A stretch of DNA of 64,000 bases, taken from Streptomyces sp. NRRL F-5135. GTDB taxonomy: Bacteria > Actinomycetota > Actinomycetes > Streptomycetales > Streptomycetaceae. Both the position numbers and the translations under genes were made by a program. The notes under the pieces are model-generated. The model did no database searches, was not told the origin of the DNA, and saw only the letters and a program-made list of their open reading frames with translations. Below are positions 47,599-56,889 of this stretch, one piece after another. Numbering within the stretch: the stretch's first letter is position 1; every line of letters begins with the position of its first letter. The DNA lies in contig NZ_JOHR01000014.1 in assembly GCF_000719775.1 (NCBI RefSeq), positions 1 to 64,000 of the forward strand. The letters run 5' to 3'.

Positions 47599-48438
47599 AT
47601 GCGCATCGCGCTGAGCCAGCTCACCACAGGCCCCCGCCCCGAGGAGAACCTGGAGCTGGTCGCCGAACAGACCCGGCGCGCCGCCGCCGCCGGCGCCCGC
47701 GTCGTCGTCTTCCCCGAGGCCACGATGGCCTGGTTCGGGACGTCCCTGGCGCCCGTGGCCGAACCCCTCGACGGCCCCTGGGCCACGGCGGTCCGCCAGA
47801 TCGCCGAGGAGAGCGGCCTGGTCGTGGTCGCGGGCATGTTCACCCCCGCACCGGACGGGAAGGTGACCAACACCCTGCTGGCCACGGGCCCCGGGGTGGA
47901 GGCGTCCTACGACAAGATCCATCTGTACGACGCCTTCGGATTCGCCGAGTCGGACACCGTCGCACCCGGCTCCCGGGTCGTCACCATCGATGTGGACGGC
48001 CTCCGGCTCGGCCTCGCCACCTGCTACGACGTCCGCTTCCCCGAGCTCTTCCGGGCGCACGCCGACGCCGGCGCCGTCGCGTCCCTGCTCCCGGCGTCCT
48101 GGGGCGCGGGCCCCGGCAAGCGCGAGCAGTGGGAGCTGCTGACCCGGGCCCGGGCGCTGGACGCCACCGTCTGGCTGGCCGCCGTGGGCCAGGCCGACCC
48201 GGCGGCGTCGGGCATCGCCGTGCCCTCGAAGGCACCCACAGGGATCGGCCACAGCGCGCTCATCGGCCCCGACGGCACGGTACGGGAGCGGCTCGACGAG
48301 GGCCCCGGGCTGCTGCTCGGCGAGATCGACACGGACGAGGTCGCCTCGGTCCGCCGGGCGGTTCCGGTGCTGGCCAACCGCCGGCCGGCCGTCATCGAGG
48401 GCACGGCCCGGCCGGAGCCGTCGGAGCGGCACGGCTGA
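47599..48438 (+). CDS. Carbon-nitrogen hydrolase (nitrilase superfamily)
   Basis: A 279-residue nitrilase-fold amidase. The Glu-Lys-Cys triad is visible: Glu40 in VVVFPEATM, Lys106 in SYDKIHLYD, Cys142 in LATCYDVRFPEL. The DKIHLYDAFGF and CYDVRFPEL segments resemble the Nit/omega-amidase and N-carbamoyl branches. The ATG at 47599 follows GAGAGGAA. It lies downstream of the transporter in the same direction and would release ammonia from an imported amide; the substrate is not known. A stem-loop follows the stop. Confidence 0.9.
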   Translation: MRIALSQLTTGPRPEENLELVAEQTRRAAAAGARVVVFPEATMAWFGTSLAPVAEPLDGPWATAVRQIAEESGLVVVAGMFTPAPDGKVTNTLLATGPGVEASYDKIHLYDAFGFAESDTVAPGSRVVTIDVDGLRLGLATCYDVRFPELFRAHADAGAVASLLPASWGAGPGKREQWELLTRARALDATVWLAAVGQADPAASGIAVPSKAPTGIGHSALIGPDGTVRERLDEGPGLLLGEIDTDEVASVRRAVPVLANRRPAVIEGTARPEPSERHG

Positions 48439-48442
48439 CGGG

Positions 48443-48472
48443 CCGGCCGACGGAGTCGTAAGGGTCGGCCGG
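48443..48472 (+). terminator. Hairpin after the nitrilase-fold gene
   Basis: CCGGCCGAC (48443-48451) pairs perfectly with GTCGGCCGG (48464-48472) across a 12-base loop, four bases beyond the stop codon. No T-tract. Confidence 0.5.
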
Positions 48473-48785
48473 GGCCCTGGTCCCGCCCTGCCCGGGCGGC
48501 CCGGCCGCCGGCCTCGGCCCGGCCGGGGCAGCCGATCCTGACGGCCGGACCGGGGGCGGCCTGCCGTGCGGCCGTCCCCGTCGCGCTCGCGCTCGCCGGA
48601 GCGGTGCCGCCGGGCCGCCGGGCCGCCCGCCGATCAGGAACCCGACGGGCCGTCCGATACGCCGCCGGGGCCACCGGATCCGTCTGCCGTCCGCCCGGGG
48701 GCCCGCCCCGGCCCGCCCCCGGAAGCCGCGCCCGACACGGGAGCCCGCGCCGGACACCGGCGGGCGCGTACCGGCGGGACGGGGC
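48473..48785. other. Gene-free spacer between convergent genes
   Basis: About 310 bases of very GC-rich sequence between the nitrilase-fold gene and the end of gntR. Open frames are Pro/Arg/Gly-rich without domains. I see nothing else in it. Confidence 0.5.
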
Positions 48786-49412
48786 TCAGCCCGCCAGCAG
48801 CACCTTGAGCGTGGAATCCAGATGGCCGTCGATCGCGGTGCACGCCGCCGCCGCGTCGCCCTCGGCGATCGCGGCCAGGATCGCCCGGTGCTCGGTGAGC
48901 ACGGCCTCCTGTCGGCCGCGCTGGTTGTACAGCGCCACCACCCCGGCCCGGATCTGCCGGCTGCGCAGCCCGTCGTAATGCTTGCTGAGCAGCGCGTTCC
49001 CCACCGCCGAGACCATCGTCGCGTGGAAGAGGTGGTCCACGGCGATGAACTCCTTGGCGTGCTCGGGCCCGCTGAGCACACGCTGACGCTCCAGCAGTTC
49101 GGTCAGCTCGGCCACGGGGGCCCGGCCGCCCGGGACCAACTGCTCGGCCGCGTACCGCTCGACGATGCCGCGCAGCTCCATCAGCTCGGTGATCTCCCGC
49201 CCCGACAGGGGGACGATCTGCGCCCCGCGCTTGGGAACGAGCCGTACCAGATCTTCCGCGGCGAGCAGCAGCAGCGCCTCGCGGATGGGGGTGCGGGAGA
49301 CCCCGATACGGTCCGCGATCTCCTGCTCGGAGAGGAAACCGCCCTGTAGATCGGGGTCGGTGAGGACGTTCTCCTTGAGGAACGCGTACGCCTTCTCCCG
49401 GCCCGACGTCAC
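48786..49412 (-). CDS. GntR-family regulator (FCD subgroup)
   Basis: A 208-residue regulator with an N-terminal winged helix (KAYAFLKENVLTDPDLQGGFLSEQEIADRIGVSRTPIREALLLLAAEDLVRLVPKRGAQI, residues about 6-66) and an FCD ligand domain (ELRGIVERYAAEQL, VDHLFHATMVSAVGN, EHRAILAAIAEGDAAAA), whose Asp and His residues bind metal and a carboxylate. The GTG at 49412 has a G-rich site just upstream; GTG 49424 is the alternative. A palindromic site lies immediately upstream and matches one in the transporter promoter, so it probably controls itself and the catabolic genes. Confidence 0.92.
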   Translation of the reverse strand: MTSGREKAYAFLKENVLTDPDLQGGFLSEQEIADRIGVSRTPIREALLLLAAEDLVRLVPKRGAQIVPLSGREITELMELRGIVERYAAEQLVPGGRAPVAELTELLERQRVLSGPEHAKEFIAVDHLFHATMVSAVGNALLSKHYDGLRSRQIRAGVVALYNQRGRQEAVLTEHRAILAAIAEGDAAAACTAIDGHLDSTLKVLLAG

Positions 49413-49425
49413 GACTGCCCCCACG

Positions 49426-49446
49426 ATTGCATGCAATGAGTATACA
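49426..49446. promoter_or_regulatory. Probable GntR autoregulatory operator
   Basis: A perfect 12-bp palindrome ATTGCATGCAAT (49426-49437) overlaps GCATGC-aatg-AGTATACA (49429-49446). Read on the minus strand this is TGTATACT-N4-GCATGC, matching TGTATACA-N4-GTATGC at the transporter promoter. It lies directly upstream of the gntR start. Confidence 0.65.
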
Positions 49447-49532
49447 GGCGGTGCACGCCAAGCGGCCGAGGTCGAACGAGGCCGGGACAACGCGCTGCCG
49501 CCCCCGGCCCGTACCCGTCGCGGACGGCCGGC

Positions 49533-50939
49533 TCAGCTCGCGCGGAGCCGTCGCCAGACCGCCTTCGCCGCGTTGTGGCCCGACATGCCGTGCACGCCGG
49601 GGCCCGGCGGGGTCGCGGACGAGCAGAGGAAGACGGCCGGGTGGGGCGTGGTGTACGGGGACAGGGACAGCTTGGAGCGGACCAGGAGCTGGAGGCCGGA
49701 GGCCGCGCCGCAGGCGATGTCCCCGCCCACGTAGTTGGCGTTGCGCTCGGCGAGTTGGGGCGGGCCGGCCGTGGCGCGGGCCAGCACCCGGTCGCGGAAC
49801 CCGGGCGCGAAGCGCTCGATCTGGCGCTCGACCGAGTCCGTGAAGTCGCCCCGCCAGCCGTGCGGAACGTGCCCGTACGCCCAGAAGACCTGCCGGTCGC
49901 CGGGGGCGCGGGAGGGGTCGGCCAGGCTGGGCTGGGCGGTGATCAGGAACGGTGGCGTGGGCGTACGGCCCGCCGTGACCGCGCGCAGCGCCGCGCCGAT
50001 GTCCCGGCTGGTGGGGCCGATCTGGACCGTACCGGCCCGGCGCGGCGCCTCGGCCGTCCAGGGCACGGGCCCGTCCAGGGCGTAGTCGATCTTGAAGACG
50101 GCGGCGCCGTAGCGGTAGCCGTCGTAGGCCCTGCCCAGGCCGGCGATCCGGGCGAGCGCGGTCGGCGCGGTGTCGAAGACGTACGCCCGGGCGGGCGGCA
50201 GGTCGTCCAGACGCTTGACCTCGAACCCGGTGTGGACCGTGCCGCCCAGGTCGCGCAGGTAGGCGGCGAGCGCGTCGGAGATCGACTGCGAGCCGCCGCG
50301 CGCCGCCGGCCAGCCGACCGCGTGCGCGGCGAGCGCGAAGATCAGCCCGACCGCGCCGGTGGCGAAGCCGCCCAAGGGGGCGATGACATGCGCGACGAGC
50401 CCGGCGAACAGGGCCTTCGCCTTCTCCTCGCGGAAGCGCGACGAGAGCCAGGTCGAGGGCGGCAGCCCGGCCAGTCCGAACCGGGCGAGGGTGACCGGGT
50501 CGCGGGGCAGCGCGGTCAGCGGCAGGGACATGAAGTCCCGCGCGAGGGTGTCCCACTTGCCGAGGAACGGGGCGACGAGCCGCCGGTACGCCCCCGCGTC
50601 ACGCGACCCGAAGGAGGCGGCCGTCTCGCCGACCGACCGGGCGAGCACGGCGGCCGTACCGTCGTCGAAGGGGTGCGCCATCGGCAGCACGGGGTGCACC
50701 CAGTCCAGTCCGTAGCGGGCGAGGGGCATGGTCGAGAAGACGGGCGAACCGGCGCCGAGCGGATGCACCGCGGAACACGGGTCGTGCCGGAAACCGGGCA
50801 GCGTCAGCTCCTCGGTCCTGGCGCCCCCGCCCACGGTCTCCTTGGCCTCGAACACCGCCACGGAGAGGCCGCGCCTGGCCAGCTCCACCGCGGCCGTCAG
50901 CCCGTTCGGTCCCGCCCCCACGACGACGGCGTCGAGCAT
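49533..50939 (-). CDS. FAD-dependent oxidoreductase, phytoene-desaturase-like
   Basis: A 468-residue flavoprotein. The N-terminal Rossmann motif is [29 protein letters not shown] with the GGGART segment that follows it in carotenoid-desaturase-like amine oxidases. The C-terminus closes with [23 protein letters not shown], the second FAD contact typical of this group. The ATG at 50939 follows GGAGG by eight bases; a GTG at 50948 is also possible. No carotenoid genes are nearby, so substrate and pathway are unknown. Confidence 0.9.
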   Translation of the reverse strand: MLDAVVVGAGPNGLTAAVELARRGLSVAVFEAKETVGGGARTEELTLPGFRHDPCSAVHPLGAGSPVFSTMPLARYGLDWVHPVLPMAHPFDDGTAAVLARSVGETAASFGSRDAGAYRRLVAPFLGKWDTLARDFMSLPLTALPRDPVTLARFGLAGLPPSTWLSSRFREEKAKALFAGLVAHVIAPLGGFATGAVGLIFALAAHAVGWPAARGGSQSISDALAAYLRDLGGTVHTGFEVKRLDDLPPARAYVFDTAPTALARIAGLGRAYDGYRYGAAVFKIDYALDGPVPWTAEAPRRAGTVQIGPTSRDIGAALRAVTAGRTPTPPFLITAQPSLADPSRAPGDRQVFWAYGHVPHGWRGDFTDSVERQIERFAPGFRDRVLARATAGPPQLAERNANYVGGDIACGAASGLQLLVRSKLSLSPYTTPHPAVFLCSSATPPGPGVHGMSGHNAAKAVWRRLRAS

Positions 50940-51056
50940 CGACGTCACCTCCGGACTCCTTTGTCAGCCGAGGGGACACAGGATATTCCCGGGTACCGAC
51001 AGCCCGGCCACCGGTACACCTCGGCCCGCCCCGGCCGCGCGCCCGTTCCCGCCCGT

Positions 51057-51920
51057 TCAGGCGCCCCCGGCGCGCAGGCAGTCCCGGACGCGCTTCGCCG
51101 TCGCCTCGTCCCTGGCCGCCGTGAACGGGAGCACGTTGTCGCCCGCGATGCGGTACGGCTCGCCCGTGAGCGTCGTCTGCGTGCCGCCCGCCTCCGTCAC
51201 CAGCAACAGCCCGGCGGCGTGGTCCCACGCCAGCTCCCAGTTGAAGGCCACCGCGTCGAGCCGGCCGCGCGCCACCCCGAGGTACTCGAGCCCCGCCGCG
51301 CCGCAGGAGCGGGGCGCGAAGCCCTCGGTGCGCAGACCGAGCAGGGCCCTCTTCTGCGCGTCGGAGGTGTAGTCGGGGTGCGACATGGCGACTTCGAGGA
51401 CCGCGCCGGGCTCGGGGTTCCCGGAACGCAGCGGAGCGCCGTTGAGCCGGGCGCCCCGGCCGAGCACCGCGACGGCCATCTCGTCCAGGGCCGGCGCGTA
51501 CGTCCAGGAGGCCAGCAGCTCACCGCCCTGGGCGAGGGCGACGAGCGTGCAGAAGCCCGGCTCGCCGCGGACGAACTGGCGGGTGCCGTCGACCGGGTCC
51601 ACGATCCACACGGGCGCGTCGCCGCGCAGCGCGCCGTACGCCCCCGGATCCGCGTGCACCGCCTCCTCGCCCACCACCAGGGAGCCCGGCAGCAGCGCGG
51701 TGAGGGCGGCGGTGAGGTGCTCCTCCGCGCGCCGGTCGGCGACGGTCACCAGGTCGTGCGGGCCGCTCTTCTCGATGATCTCGTGCGCGGCGAGCTGCCG
51801 GTGGCGCGGCATGATCTCGGCGGCGGCGGCCGCGCGGACCGCTTCCTCGACATCGGAGACGCGGGGGCCGTGGGCCGCACCTGGCAGCGGTATCGTTCCG
51901 TACACAGAGTCATCGATCAT
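51057..51920 (-). CDS. Inositol-monophosphatase-family phosphatase (HisN/CysQ-like)
   Basis: A 287-residue Mg2+ phosphatase. The metal motifs are GEEA (Glu), WIVDPVDGTRQFVRGEP (DPxDGT) and WELAWDHAAGLLLVTEAGG (WDxAAG), all intact. An adjacent KSGPHDLVTVADRRAEEHL carries the first acidic ligand. Streptomyces members include histidinol-phosphate phosphatase and inositol phosphatase; sequence alone does not decide between them. The start is the ATG at 51920. Confidence 0.9.
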   Translation of the reverse strand: MIDDSVYGTIPLPGAAHGPRVSDVEEAVRAAAAAEIMPRHRQLAAHEIIEKSGPHDLVTVADRRAEEHLTAALTALLPGSLVVGEEAVHADPGAYGALRGDAPVWIVDPVDGTRQFVRGEPGFCTLVALAQGGELLASWTYAPALDEMAVAVLGRGARLNGAPLRSGNPEPGAVLEVAMSHPDYTSDAQKRALLGLRTEGFAPRSCGAAGLEYLGVARGRLDAVAFNWELAWDHAAGLLLVTEAGGTQTTLTGEPYRIAGDNVLPFTAARDEATAKRVRDCLRAGGA

Positions 51921-51992
51921 GTCCCCCAGCCAATCATGGTGATGTGCGGAACGGGACGCCGGGCGGGGATCGCGGCGCCGGCCCGCGCCGGA

Positions 51993-53804
51993 TCAGCGTC
52001 CGACCGCGTAGCCCTGCATCCCCCTCGGATTCGCGGCGGCCGACAGGACGCCGGTCCCGGGGTCGCGTGCCACCGCGCAGAGCCGCCCCTCCGACCAGGG
52101 TTCGCCGACGGTCACCTCATGGCCGCGCCGGCGCAGCTCCGCGACGACGTCCTCGGGCATCCGGGCCTCGACGGTCACGCTGCCCGGCCGCATCCCACGA
52201 GGGTAGAAGGAGCCGGGGAAGGACTCGTTGTGCCAGTTGGGCGCGTCGATGGCGCCCTGGAGGTCGAGGCCGCCGCGGACGGCCGGACGCAGGGCGACGG
52301 ACAGGAAGAAATGCAGCTGCCACTGGTCCTGCTGGTCCCCGCCCGGGGTGCCGAACGCCAGTACCGGGACGCCGTCGCGCAGCGCCAGGGACGGGGTGAG
52401 CGTGGTCCGGGGCCGACGGCCCGGGGTGAGGGAGTTCGGCAGGCCGGGGTCCAGCCAGGCCATCTGGAGCCGCGTACCGAGTGGGAAGCCCAGCTCGGGC
52501 ACCACCGGGTTCGACTGGAGCCAGCCACCGCTGGGCGTGGCGGCGATCATGTTGCCCCAGCGGTCGACGATGTCGAGGTGGCAGGTGTCGCCCCGGGTGG
52601 CGCCGTCCCGGGCGACGGTCGGCTCGCCGACGCCGACCGCCGGTCCTCCGGGCGCGTCGAGGCCGGGCGCGTCGGCGGCGACGGCGCGCGCGTGGGCGCT
52701 GAGGAGCGGGGTACGGCCGTCGGGGCTGCCGGGGCGCAGCTCGTACGAGGCCCGCTCCCCGACGAGCGCGCGGCGCTCCGCGTTGTACGGCTCCGAGAGC
52801 AGCGTCGCCAGCGGTGTCCCGGCGGCGTCCCCGTACCACGCCTCCCGGTCGGCCATGGCGAGCTTGCAGCCCTCGATCAGCAGGTGGACGTAGTCGGCGG
52901 AGCCGTACGCGGGCAGGTCCGCGGCGCGTGACGGCAGCAGGGCGAGCTGCTGGAGGAAGGCCGGGCCCTGGCTCCAGGCGCCGGCCTTGCACACGGTCCA
53001 GCCGTCCCATTCGTACCGGGCGGGCTCCTCGTACGCGGCCGACCAGCCGGCCAGGTCGGCGGCGGTGAGCGTGCCGGTGTGGTGCCGCCCGCTGGTGTCC
53101 ATGGTGGGGCGGGCGGACTGGCGCAGCAGCGCCTCGGCTATGAAGCCCTCGCGCCAGACCGCGCGCGCGGCTTCGATCTGGGCCACCCGGTCGTCCCCCG
53201 CCGCCTCGGCCTCGGCCAGCAGCCGGCGCCAGGTCGCCGCGAGGGCGGGGTTGCGGAACAGCTCGCCGGGCGCCGGGAATTCGCCGCCGGGCAGATAGAC
53301 GTCGGCGGAGGAGGTCCACTCCGTCTCGAAGAGTTCGCGGACGGTCTCCACGGTCTGCCCGACGCGCTCGACGGCCGGGTGGCCGTCCTCGGCGTAGCCG
53401 ATGGCGTACCGCAGCACCTGGGCCGGTGCGCGGGTGCCGTGGTCGCGGAGCAGCACCATCCAGGCGTCGAAGGCGCCCGGCACGGCGGCGGCCAGCGGGC
53501 CGGTGCCGGGGACGAGTTCGAGGCCGAGCGAGCGGTAGTGCTCGATGGTGGCGCCGGCGGGGGCGGGCCCCTGGCCGCACAGCACCCGGACCTCGCCCCC
53601 GGCGGGCGCGAGGATGATCGGCACCTCGCCGGCGGGGCCGTTGAGATGGGGTTCGACGACGTGCAGGACGAAGCCGGCGGCGACCGCCGCGTCGTAGGCG
53701 TTGCCGCCGTCCTCCAGGACGGCCATCGCGGTCTGTGAAGCGAGCCAGTGGGTGGAGGACACCATGCCGAAGGTGCCCTGGAGGGTGGGGCGGGTGGTGA
53801 ACAT
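51993..53804 (-). CDS. Gamma-glutamyltransferase-family (Ntn hydrolase) protein
   Basis: A 603-residue Ntn hydrolase of the GGT family. The autoprocessing site is in GDTCHLDIVDRWGNMIAATPS: the Thr would become the N-terminal nucleophile of the small subunit, with Cys in place of the second Thr of the usual TTH. ASQTAMAVLEDGGNAYDAAVAAGFVLHVVEPHLNGPAGEV (large subunit) and FGTPGGDQQDQWQL (oxyanion and substrate loop) are conserved. There is no signal peptide, so it is a cytosolic acyl-peptide hydrolase or transferase. The ATG at 53804 is preferred over a GTG at 53816 that lacks a ribosome-binding site. Confidence 0.9.
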   Translation of the reverse strand: MFTTRPTLQGTFGMVSSTHWLASQTAMAVLEDGGNAYDAAVAAGFVLHVVEPHLNGPAGEVPIILAPAGGEVRVLCGQGPAPAGATIEHYRSLGLELVPGTGPLAAAVPGAFDAWMVLLRDHGTRAPAQVLRYAIGYAEDGHPAVERVGQTVETVRELFETEWTSSADVYLPGGEFPAPGELFRNPALAATWRRLLAEAEAAGDDRVAQIEAARAVWREGFIAEALLRQSARPTMDTSGRHHTGTLTAADLAGWSAAYEEPARYEWDGWTVCKAGAWSQGPAFLQQLALLPSRAADLPAYGSADYVHLLIEGCKLAMADREAWYGDAAGTPLATLLSEPYNAERRALVGERASYELRPGSPDGRTPLLSAHARAVAADAPGLDAPGGPAVGVGEPTVARDGATRGDTCHLDIVDRWGNMIAATPSGGWLQSNPVVPELGFPLGTRLQMAWLDPGLPNSLTPGRRPRTTLTPSLALRDGVPVLAFGTPGGDQQDQWQLHFFLSVALRPAVRGGLDLQGAIDAPNWHNESFPGSFYPRGMRPGSVTVEARMPEDVVAELRRRGHEVTVGEPWSEGRLCAVARDPGTGVLSAAANPRGMQGYAVGR

Positions 53805-53873
53805 ACGGGGTCTCACCTCGCTGTTTACGCGCGTCGGACGGTCGAATCCGCCCTCAGGATCGGACCTGGACGG

Positions 53874-53906
53874 AGGCTCAGACCGAAGGGTCTCCGGCCT
53901 GAGCCT
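53874..53906. terminator. Hairpin between two minus-strand genes
   Basis: AGGCTCAG (53874-53881) pairs with CTGAGCCT (53899-53906), with CC/GG pairing inside. It lies about 35 bases beyond the end of the secreted-protein gene (which ends at 53943) and would terminate it. Confidence 0.5.
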
Positions 53907-53942
53907 TCTGGGCTTGCTGGGGATAGATGTTCCTCCTGAGAG

Positions 53943-54728
53943 TTACTTCACGTCGACGTAATCCGCCGCGGAGGCAACCGCCGGGGTGGTGGACGTGCCT
54001 GCGAAGGAGTAGCGGAAGTAGCCGTCCGCCGTGGCCTTCGTCGTCGTCCTCAGGTTGCCCTTGCTGTCCGTCGCGACGGTCTTGGGGGTCTTGTAGGTGC
54101 TGGTGCCCTTCTTCTTGAACTGCAGCTTCACCGGCTGCTTCGTGTAGCCCCCGTACTTGTAGGTCTCCCAGTTGGCGGGGGTCAGGGCGCCCGTGACGGT
54201 GATCGTCTTGTTCTTCTTCACCGGTTCCGGCGAGGCGTTGACCGTCAGCCTGGAGTTGCGCAGGACCTTCGCCTTCGCGGCGGAATCCTTGGTGATGTAG
54301 TCACCGTCGTTGGCCAGGGCGTGGGCTCCCACGGTCCAGGTCCCGGCCGTGGTGTTGTCGAGGTCGATGCGCGGGTTGATTTCCAGTGTGTAGGTGCAGG
54401 TGGTCGTGGTGAAGCTCTCGCGCACGCACTTGCCCGCGATGTCGTCGGGCACCACGAGACCGTAGTAGTCGCCGTTCGGGAGGGGCCTGTGCCACATGAC
54501 CGGGAAGGTCCTTCCGACCTCGATGCCCGAGTCGTCCGTGGCGGTCACCGCGATGGTGAACGTCTTCACGCCCGTGGTCCCCAGGACGATGTTGTTCCCT
54601 CCGTTGACGACCACCTTCGTGATCCTGATGTCGCCCGAGACCTCATCTGCCTGGGCGGCCCCCGGAATCGCGAGCGCGGGCAAGGCGAGGGCCCCGGCGA
54701 AGCCTGCCACGATGGTGCGGTGACGCAT
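53943..54728 (-). CDS. Secreted protein, Ig-like beta-sandwich type
   Basis: A 261-residue exported protein. The signal peptide is MRHRTIVAGFAGALALPALAIPGAAQA with cleavage after AQA near residue 27. The mature part is rich in Thr, Lys and beta-strand pattern, with two domains: residues about 30-155, holding a likely disulphide between C101 and C111, and a Lys/Thr-rich second domain (KNKTITVTGALTPANWETYKYGGYTKQPVKLQFKKKGTSTYKT) that resembles bacterial Ig-like or calcium-binding modules common in Streptomyces exoproteins. The role is unknown. Lower G+C in codons than the neighbouring enzymes fits its Lys content. Confidence 0.82.
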   Translation of the reverse strand: MRHRTIVAGFAGALALPALAIPGAAQADEVSGDIRITKVVVNGGNNIVLGTTGVKTFTIAVTATDDSGIEVGRTFPVMWHRPLPNGDYYGLVVPDDIAGKCVRESFTTTTCTYTLEINPRIDLDNTTAGTWTVGAHALANDGDYITKDSAAKAKVLRNSRLTVNASPEPVKKNKTITVTGALTPANWETYKYGGYTKQPVKLQFKKKGTSTYKTPKTVATDSKGNLRTTTKATADGYFRYSFAGTSTTPAVASAADYVDVK

Positions 54729-54983
54729 GAGGCGTTTCCCCCATGTTCCAGCGCCTCAGGAACGTCCCGAGGCGGAGCTGACAATGCCCACCCAGTACGC
54801 GGGTGGCACGGACGACTTGAGCCGCGTCCGCAGCACGCACTTCCAGTCGGTCTCAGGTGCTTCGGGGCCCCTCAGATAACTGCCGGCCGAAGACGGAACC
54901 AGGTCTGAGGTCAGCCGCAACAGCACCATTCCGCCAGGCCACTTCACTCCCCAGCGCCTGATGAACGGGGGCAGTCGAACTAC

Positions 54984-55895
54984 TCAAGCGTGCCTTGAGG
55001 CGACGTCGCCTCCACGCTGCCACATCTCGTAGTTCCCACATTCTGCCGTGATCTCGGCCGTCGACCGAGCCGCGGTGACGAAGTCATCTACTACCGGCGA
55101 GGTGTGAGACGCCGCCACCGCGAGACACACCTGGTCGGGCGCCAGACCTGGGACGGGCACATAGACGACGTCCGGATGCGAGTAGAACACGGACGCCGAA
55201 CGGGCCAGGAAGGAAATGCCCCGGCCGGCCGCGACATGCTCGAGCGTCTCGTCCACCCCGCGCACCGAGTACCCGGCATTGGGGAGCGGGCGCTTGGTGG
55301 GCTGCGTGCCCGGGTCACCGTGCCAGACCAGCGGTTCGCCGGCCAGGTCGGCCTCGGTGACCCCCTCCTTGCCGGCAAACCGGTGTCCGGCGGGCAGTAC
55401 CGCTACCCGAGGCTCGGTATACAGCGGGGTGACGCGCAGGCCGGCCTCGTCGATGGGCAGCCGCACGTAGCCGACATCGATACGGCCGTCGAGCAGCATC
55501 GCAGCCTGGTCGTCCCCCTCGATCCGCTGCAGGTCCACGACCACGTCCGGGTGCCGGTCCTCGAACGCACGGGCCGCCGGGGTGACGGCAACGCCGGCCC
55601 GGAAACCGACCATCAGCCGCCGCTTGCCGCCGGCGGCCGCGGACACCCGGCGGCGGACCGCGTGGGTTGAGGCGAGCAGCGGACCGGCGTCGGCCAGCAG
55701 TTGCCGGCCCGCATCTGTCAGCTCCACGCCGTGGCGATCCCTGGTGAACAGCGAGGCGCCGAGATCCTGCTCGAGCGCACGGATCTGCCGGCTGAGCACC
55801 GGCTGCGCGATGTGCAGCTCATCGGCGGCGCGGCCGAAGTGCAACTGGTCGGCCACAGCAACGAAGTAACGCAGTTTGCGCAGGTCCAGATCCAT
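54984..55895 (-). CDS. LysR-family transcriptional regulator
   Basis: A 303-residue LysR regulator. The N-terminal HTH is MDLDLRKLRYFVAVADQLHFGRAADELHIAQPVLSRQIRALEQDLGASLFTRDRHGVELTDAG. The effector domain follows with RLMVGFRAGVAVTPAARAFEDRHPDVVVDLQRI and HVAAGRGISFLA. The ATG at 55895 begins directly at the conserved N-terminus. It is divergent from three NAD(P)-binding oxidoreductase genes and is the likely regulator of at least the first of them. Confidence 0.93.
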   Translation of the reverse strand: MDLDLRKLRYFVAVADQLHFGRAADELHIAQPVLSRQIRALEQDLGASLFTRDRHGVELTDAGRQLLADAGPLLASTHAVRRRVSAAAGGKRRLMVGFRAGVAVTPAARAFEDRHPDVVVDLQRIEGDDQAAMLLDGRIDVGYVRLPIDEAGLRVTPLYTEPRVAVLPAGHRFAGKEGVTEADLAGEPLVWHGDPGTQPTKRPLPNAGYSVRGVDETLEHVAAGRGISFLARSASVFYSHPDVVYVPVPGLAPDQVCLAVAASHTSPVVDDFVTAARSTAEITAECGNYEMWQRGGDVASRHA

Positions 55896-55980
55896 GGCGC
55901 CTCCAGCCGGTGATGCCTCCAAGGTATCACCAGCACTGAAAGAGGTCTTGGACGCCCACTCAGGCCAATGGCAAGCTGAA

Positions 55981-55990
55981 TAGGTACCTA
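55981..55990. promoter_or_regulatory. Palindrome in the LysR divergent promoter
   Basis: TAGGTACCTA is a perfect 10-bp palindrome in the 269-bp spacer between the LysR gene and the first oxidoreductase. It is an operator candidate without further support. Confidence 0.3.
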
Positions 55991-56164
55991 ATGGTCCGAG
56001 CGAATTCGGCACAAAAATTTGATATCGGAGGGCCCAGGCCCAGAATGAGCGCATCCGTAAATTTAACGCCCCCCATCGCGTCATTCGACGGCGTCGACGA
56101 CGCAACCGTTAACAACGACGGTGTGGGCATGGCGTCCTATCCAGCTCCAGAAAGCAGGAACTCC

Positions 56165-56797
56165 ATGAGCAGCATCAGCATTATCGGCCTGGGGAACGTG
56201 GCCCGCGTCCTGGCCGCCCGGGCGCTCGCCGGAGGCAACGCGGTCGAGATCATCGGCCGCGACCCGGCCAAGGCCAAGGAATTGGCCGCTGCGCTCGGCG
56301 GCGCCACGGTCGGGACGGCCGGCACCGCCCCGGCCGGGGACATCGTTGTCCTCGCCGTGCCGTACGCCGGTGCGGCGGCGGTGGTGAGGGAGCACGGGGA
56401 CGCGCTGCGCGGCAAGGTCATCGTCGACATCACCAACCCCGTAGCCCCCGACCTGCAGGGCTTCGTCGTCCCCGACGACAGTTCCGGCGCACAGGAGATC
56501 GCCAAGGCGGCTCCCGACGACGCGCATGTCGTCAAAGCGTTCAACACTGTGTTCTCCCACGTTCTGGCGGCCGGCCCGGCCGAGGACCGCCCTCTGGATG
56601 TATTCATCGCCGGCGACGACGCGCAGGCGAAGGCACGCGTGTCGACGTTCGTCGAGATCCTGGGGCTGCGCCCCTGGGACATTGGGGAACTGTTCATGGC
56701 GCGGGCACTGGAGAACGTCGGCCTGCTGGAACTGGGCCTCATGAACCACTCCGTCAAGCACGCCAATTTCTCCCTCGGCATCACCCTTCTCGGCTGA
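56165..56797 (+). CDS. F420/NADP-oxidoreductase-like NAD(P)-binding protein
   Basis: A 210-residue Rossmann protein of the NADP oxidoreductase coenzyme F420-dependent family. The NAD(P) loop is ISIIGLGNVARVLAARALAGGNAVEIIGRDPAKA. DIVVLAVPYAGAAAVV, VIVDITNPV and HVVKAFNTVFSHVLA are conserved family segments. GLGNVA replaces the usual GxGNxG by having Ala at the third Gly. The ATG at 56165 has AGGAA upstream. It is first of three linked oxidoreductase genes facing a LysR regulator. Confidence 0.9.
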   Translation: MSSISIIGLGNVARVLAARALAGGNAVEIIGRDPAKAKELAAALGGATVGTAGTAPAGDIVVLAVPYAGAAAVVREHGDALRGKVIVDITNPVAPDLQGFVVPDDSSGAQEIAKAAPDDAHVVKAFNTVFSHVLAAGPAEDRPLDVFIAGDDAQAKARVSTFVEILGLRPWDIGELFMARALENVGLLELGLMNHSVKHANFSLGITLLG

Positions 56798-56889
56798 GCG
56801 CACCCCCTACCACTACCTCTCGTGCCGCATTACGCCAGTTCACTTACGGCACGGTAAGCCCCTGCACCTACCCTCACAAGGACAGTTAA

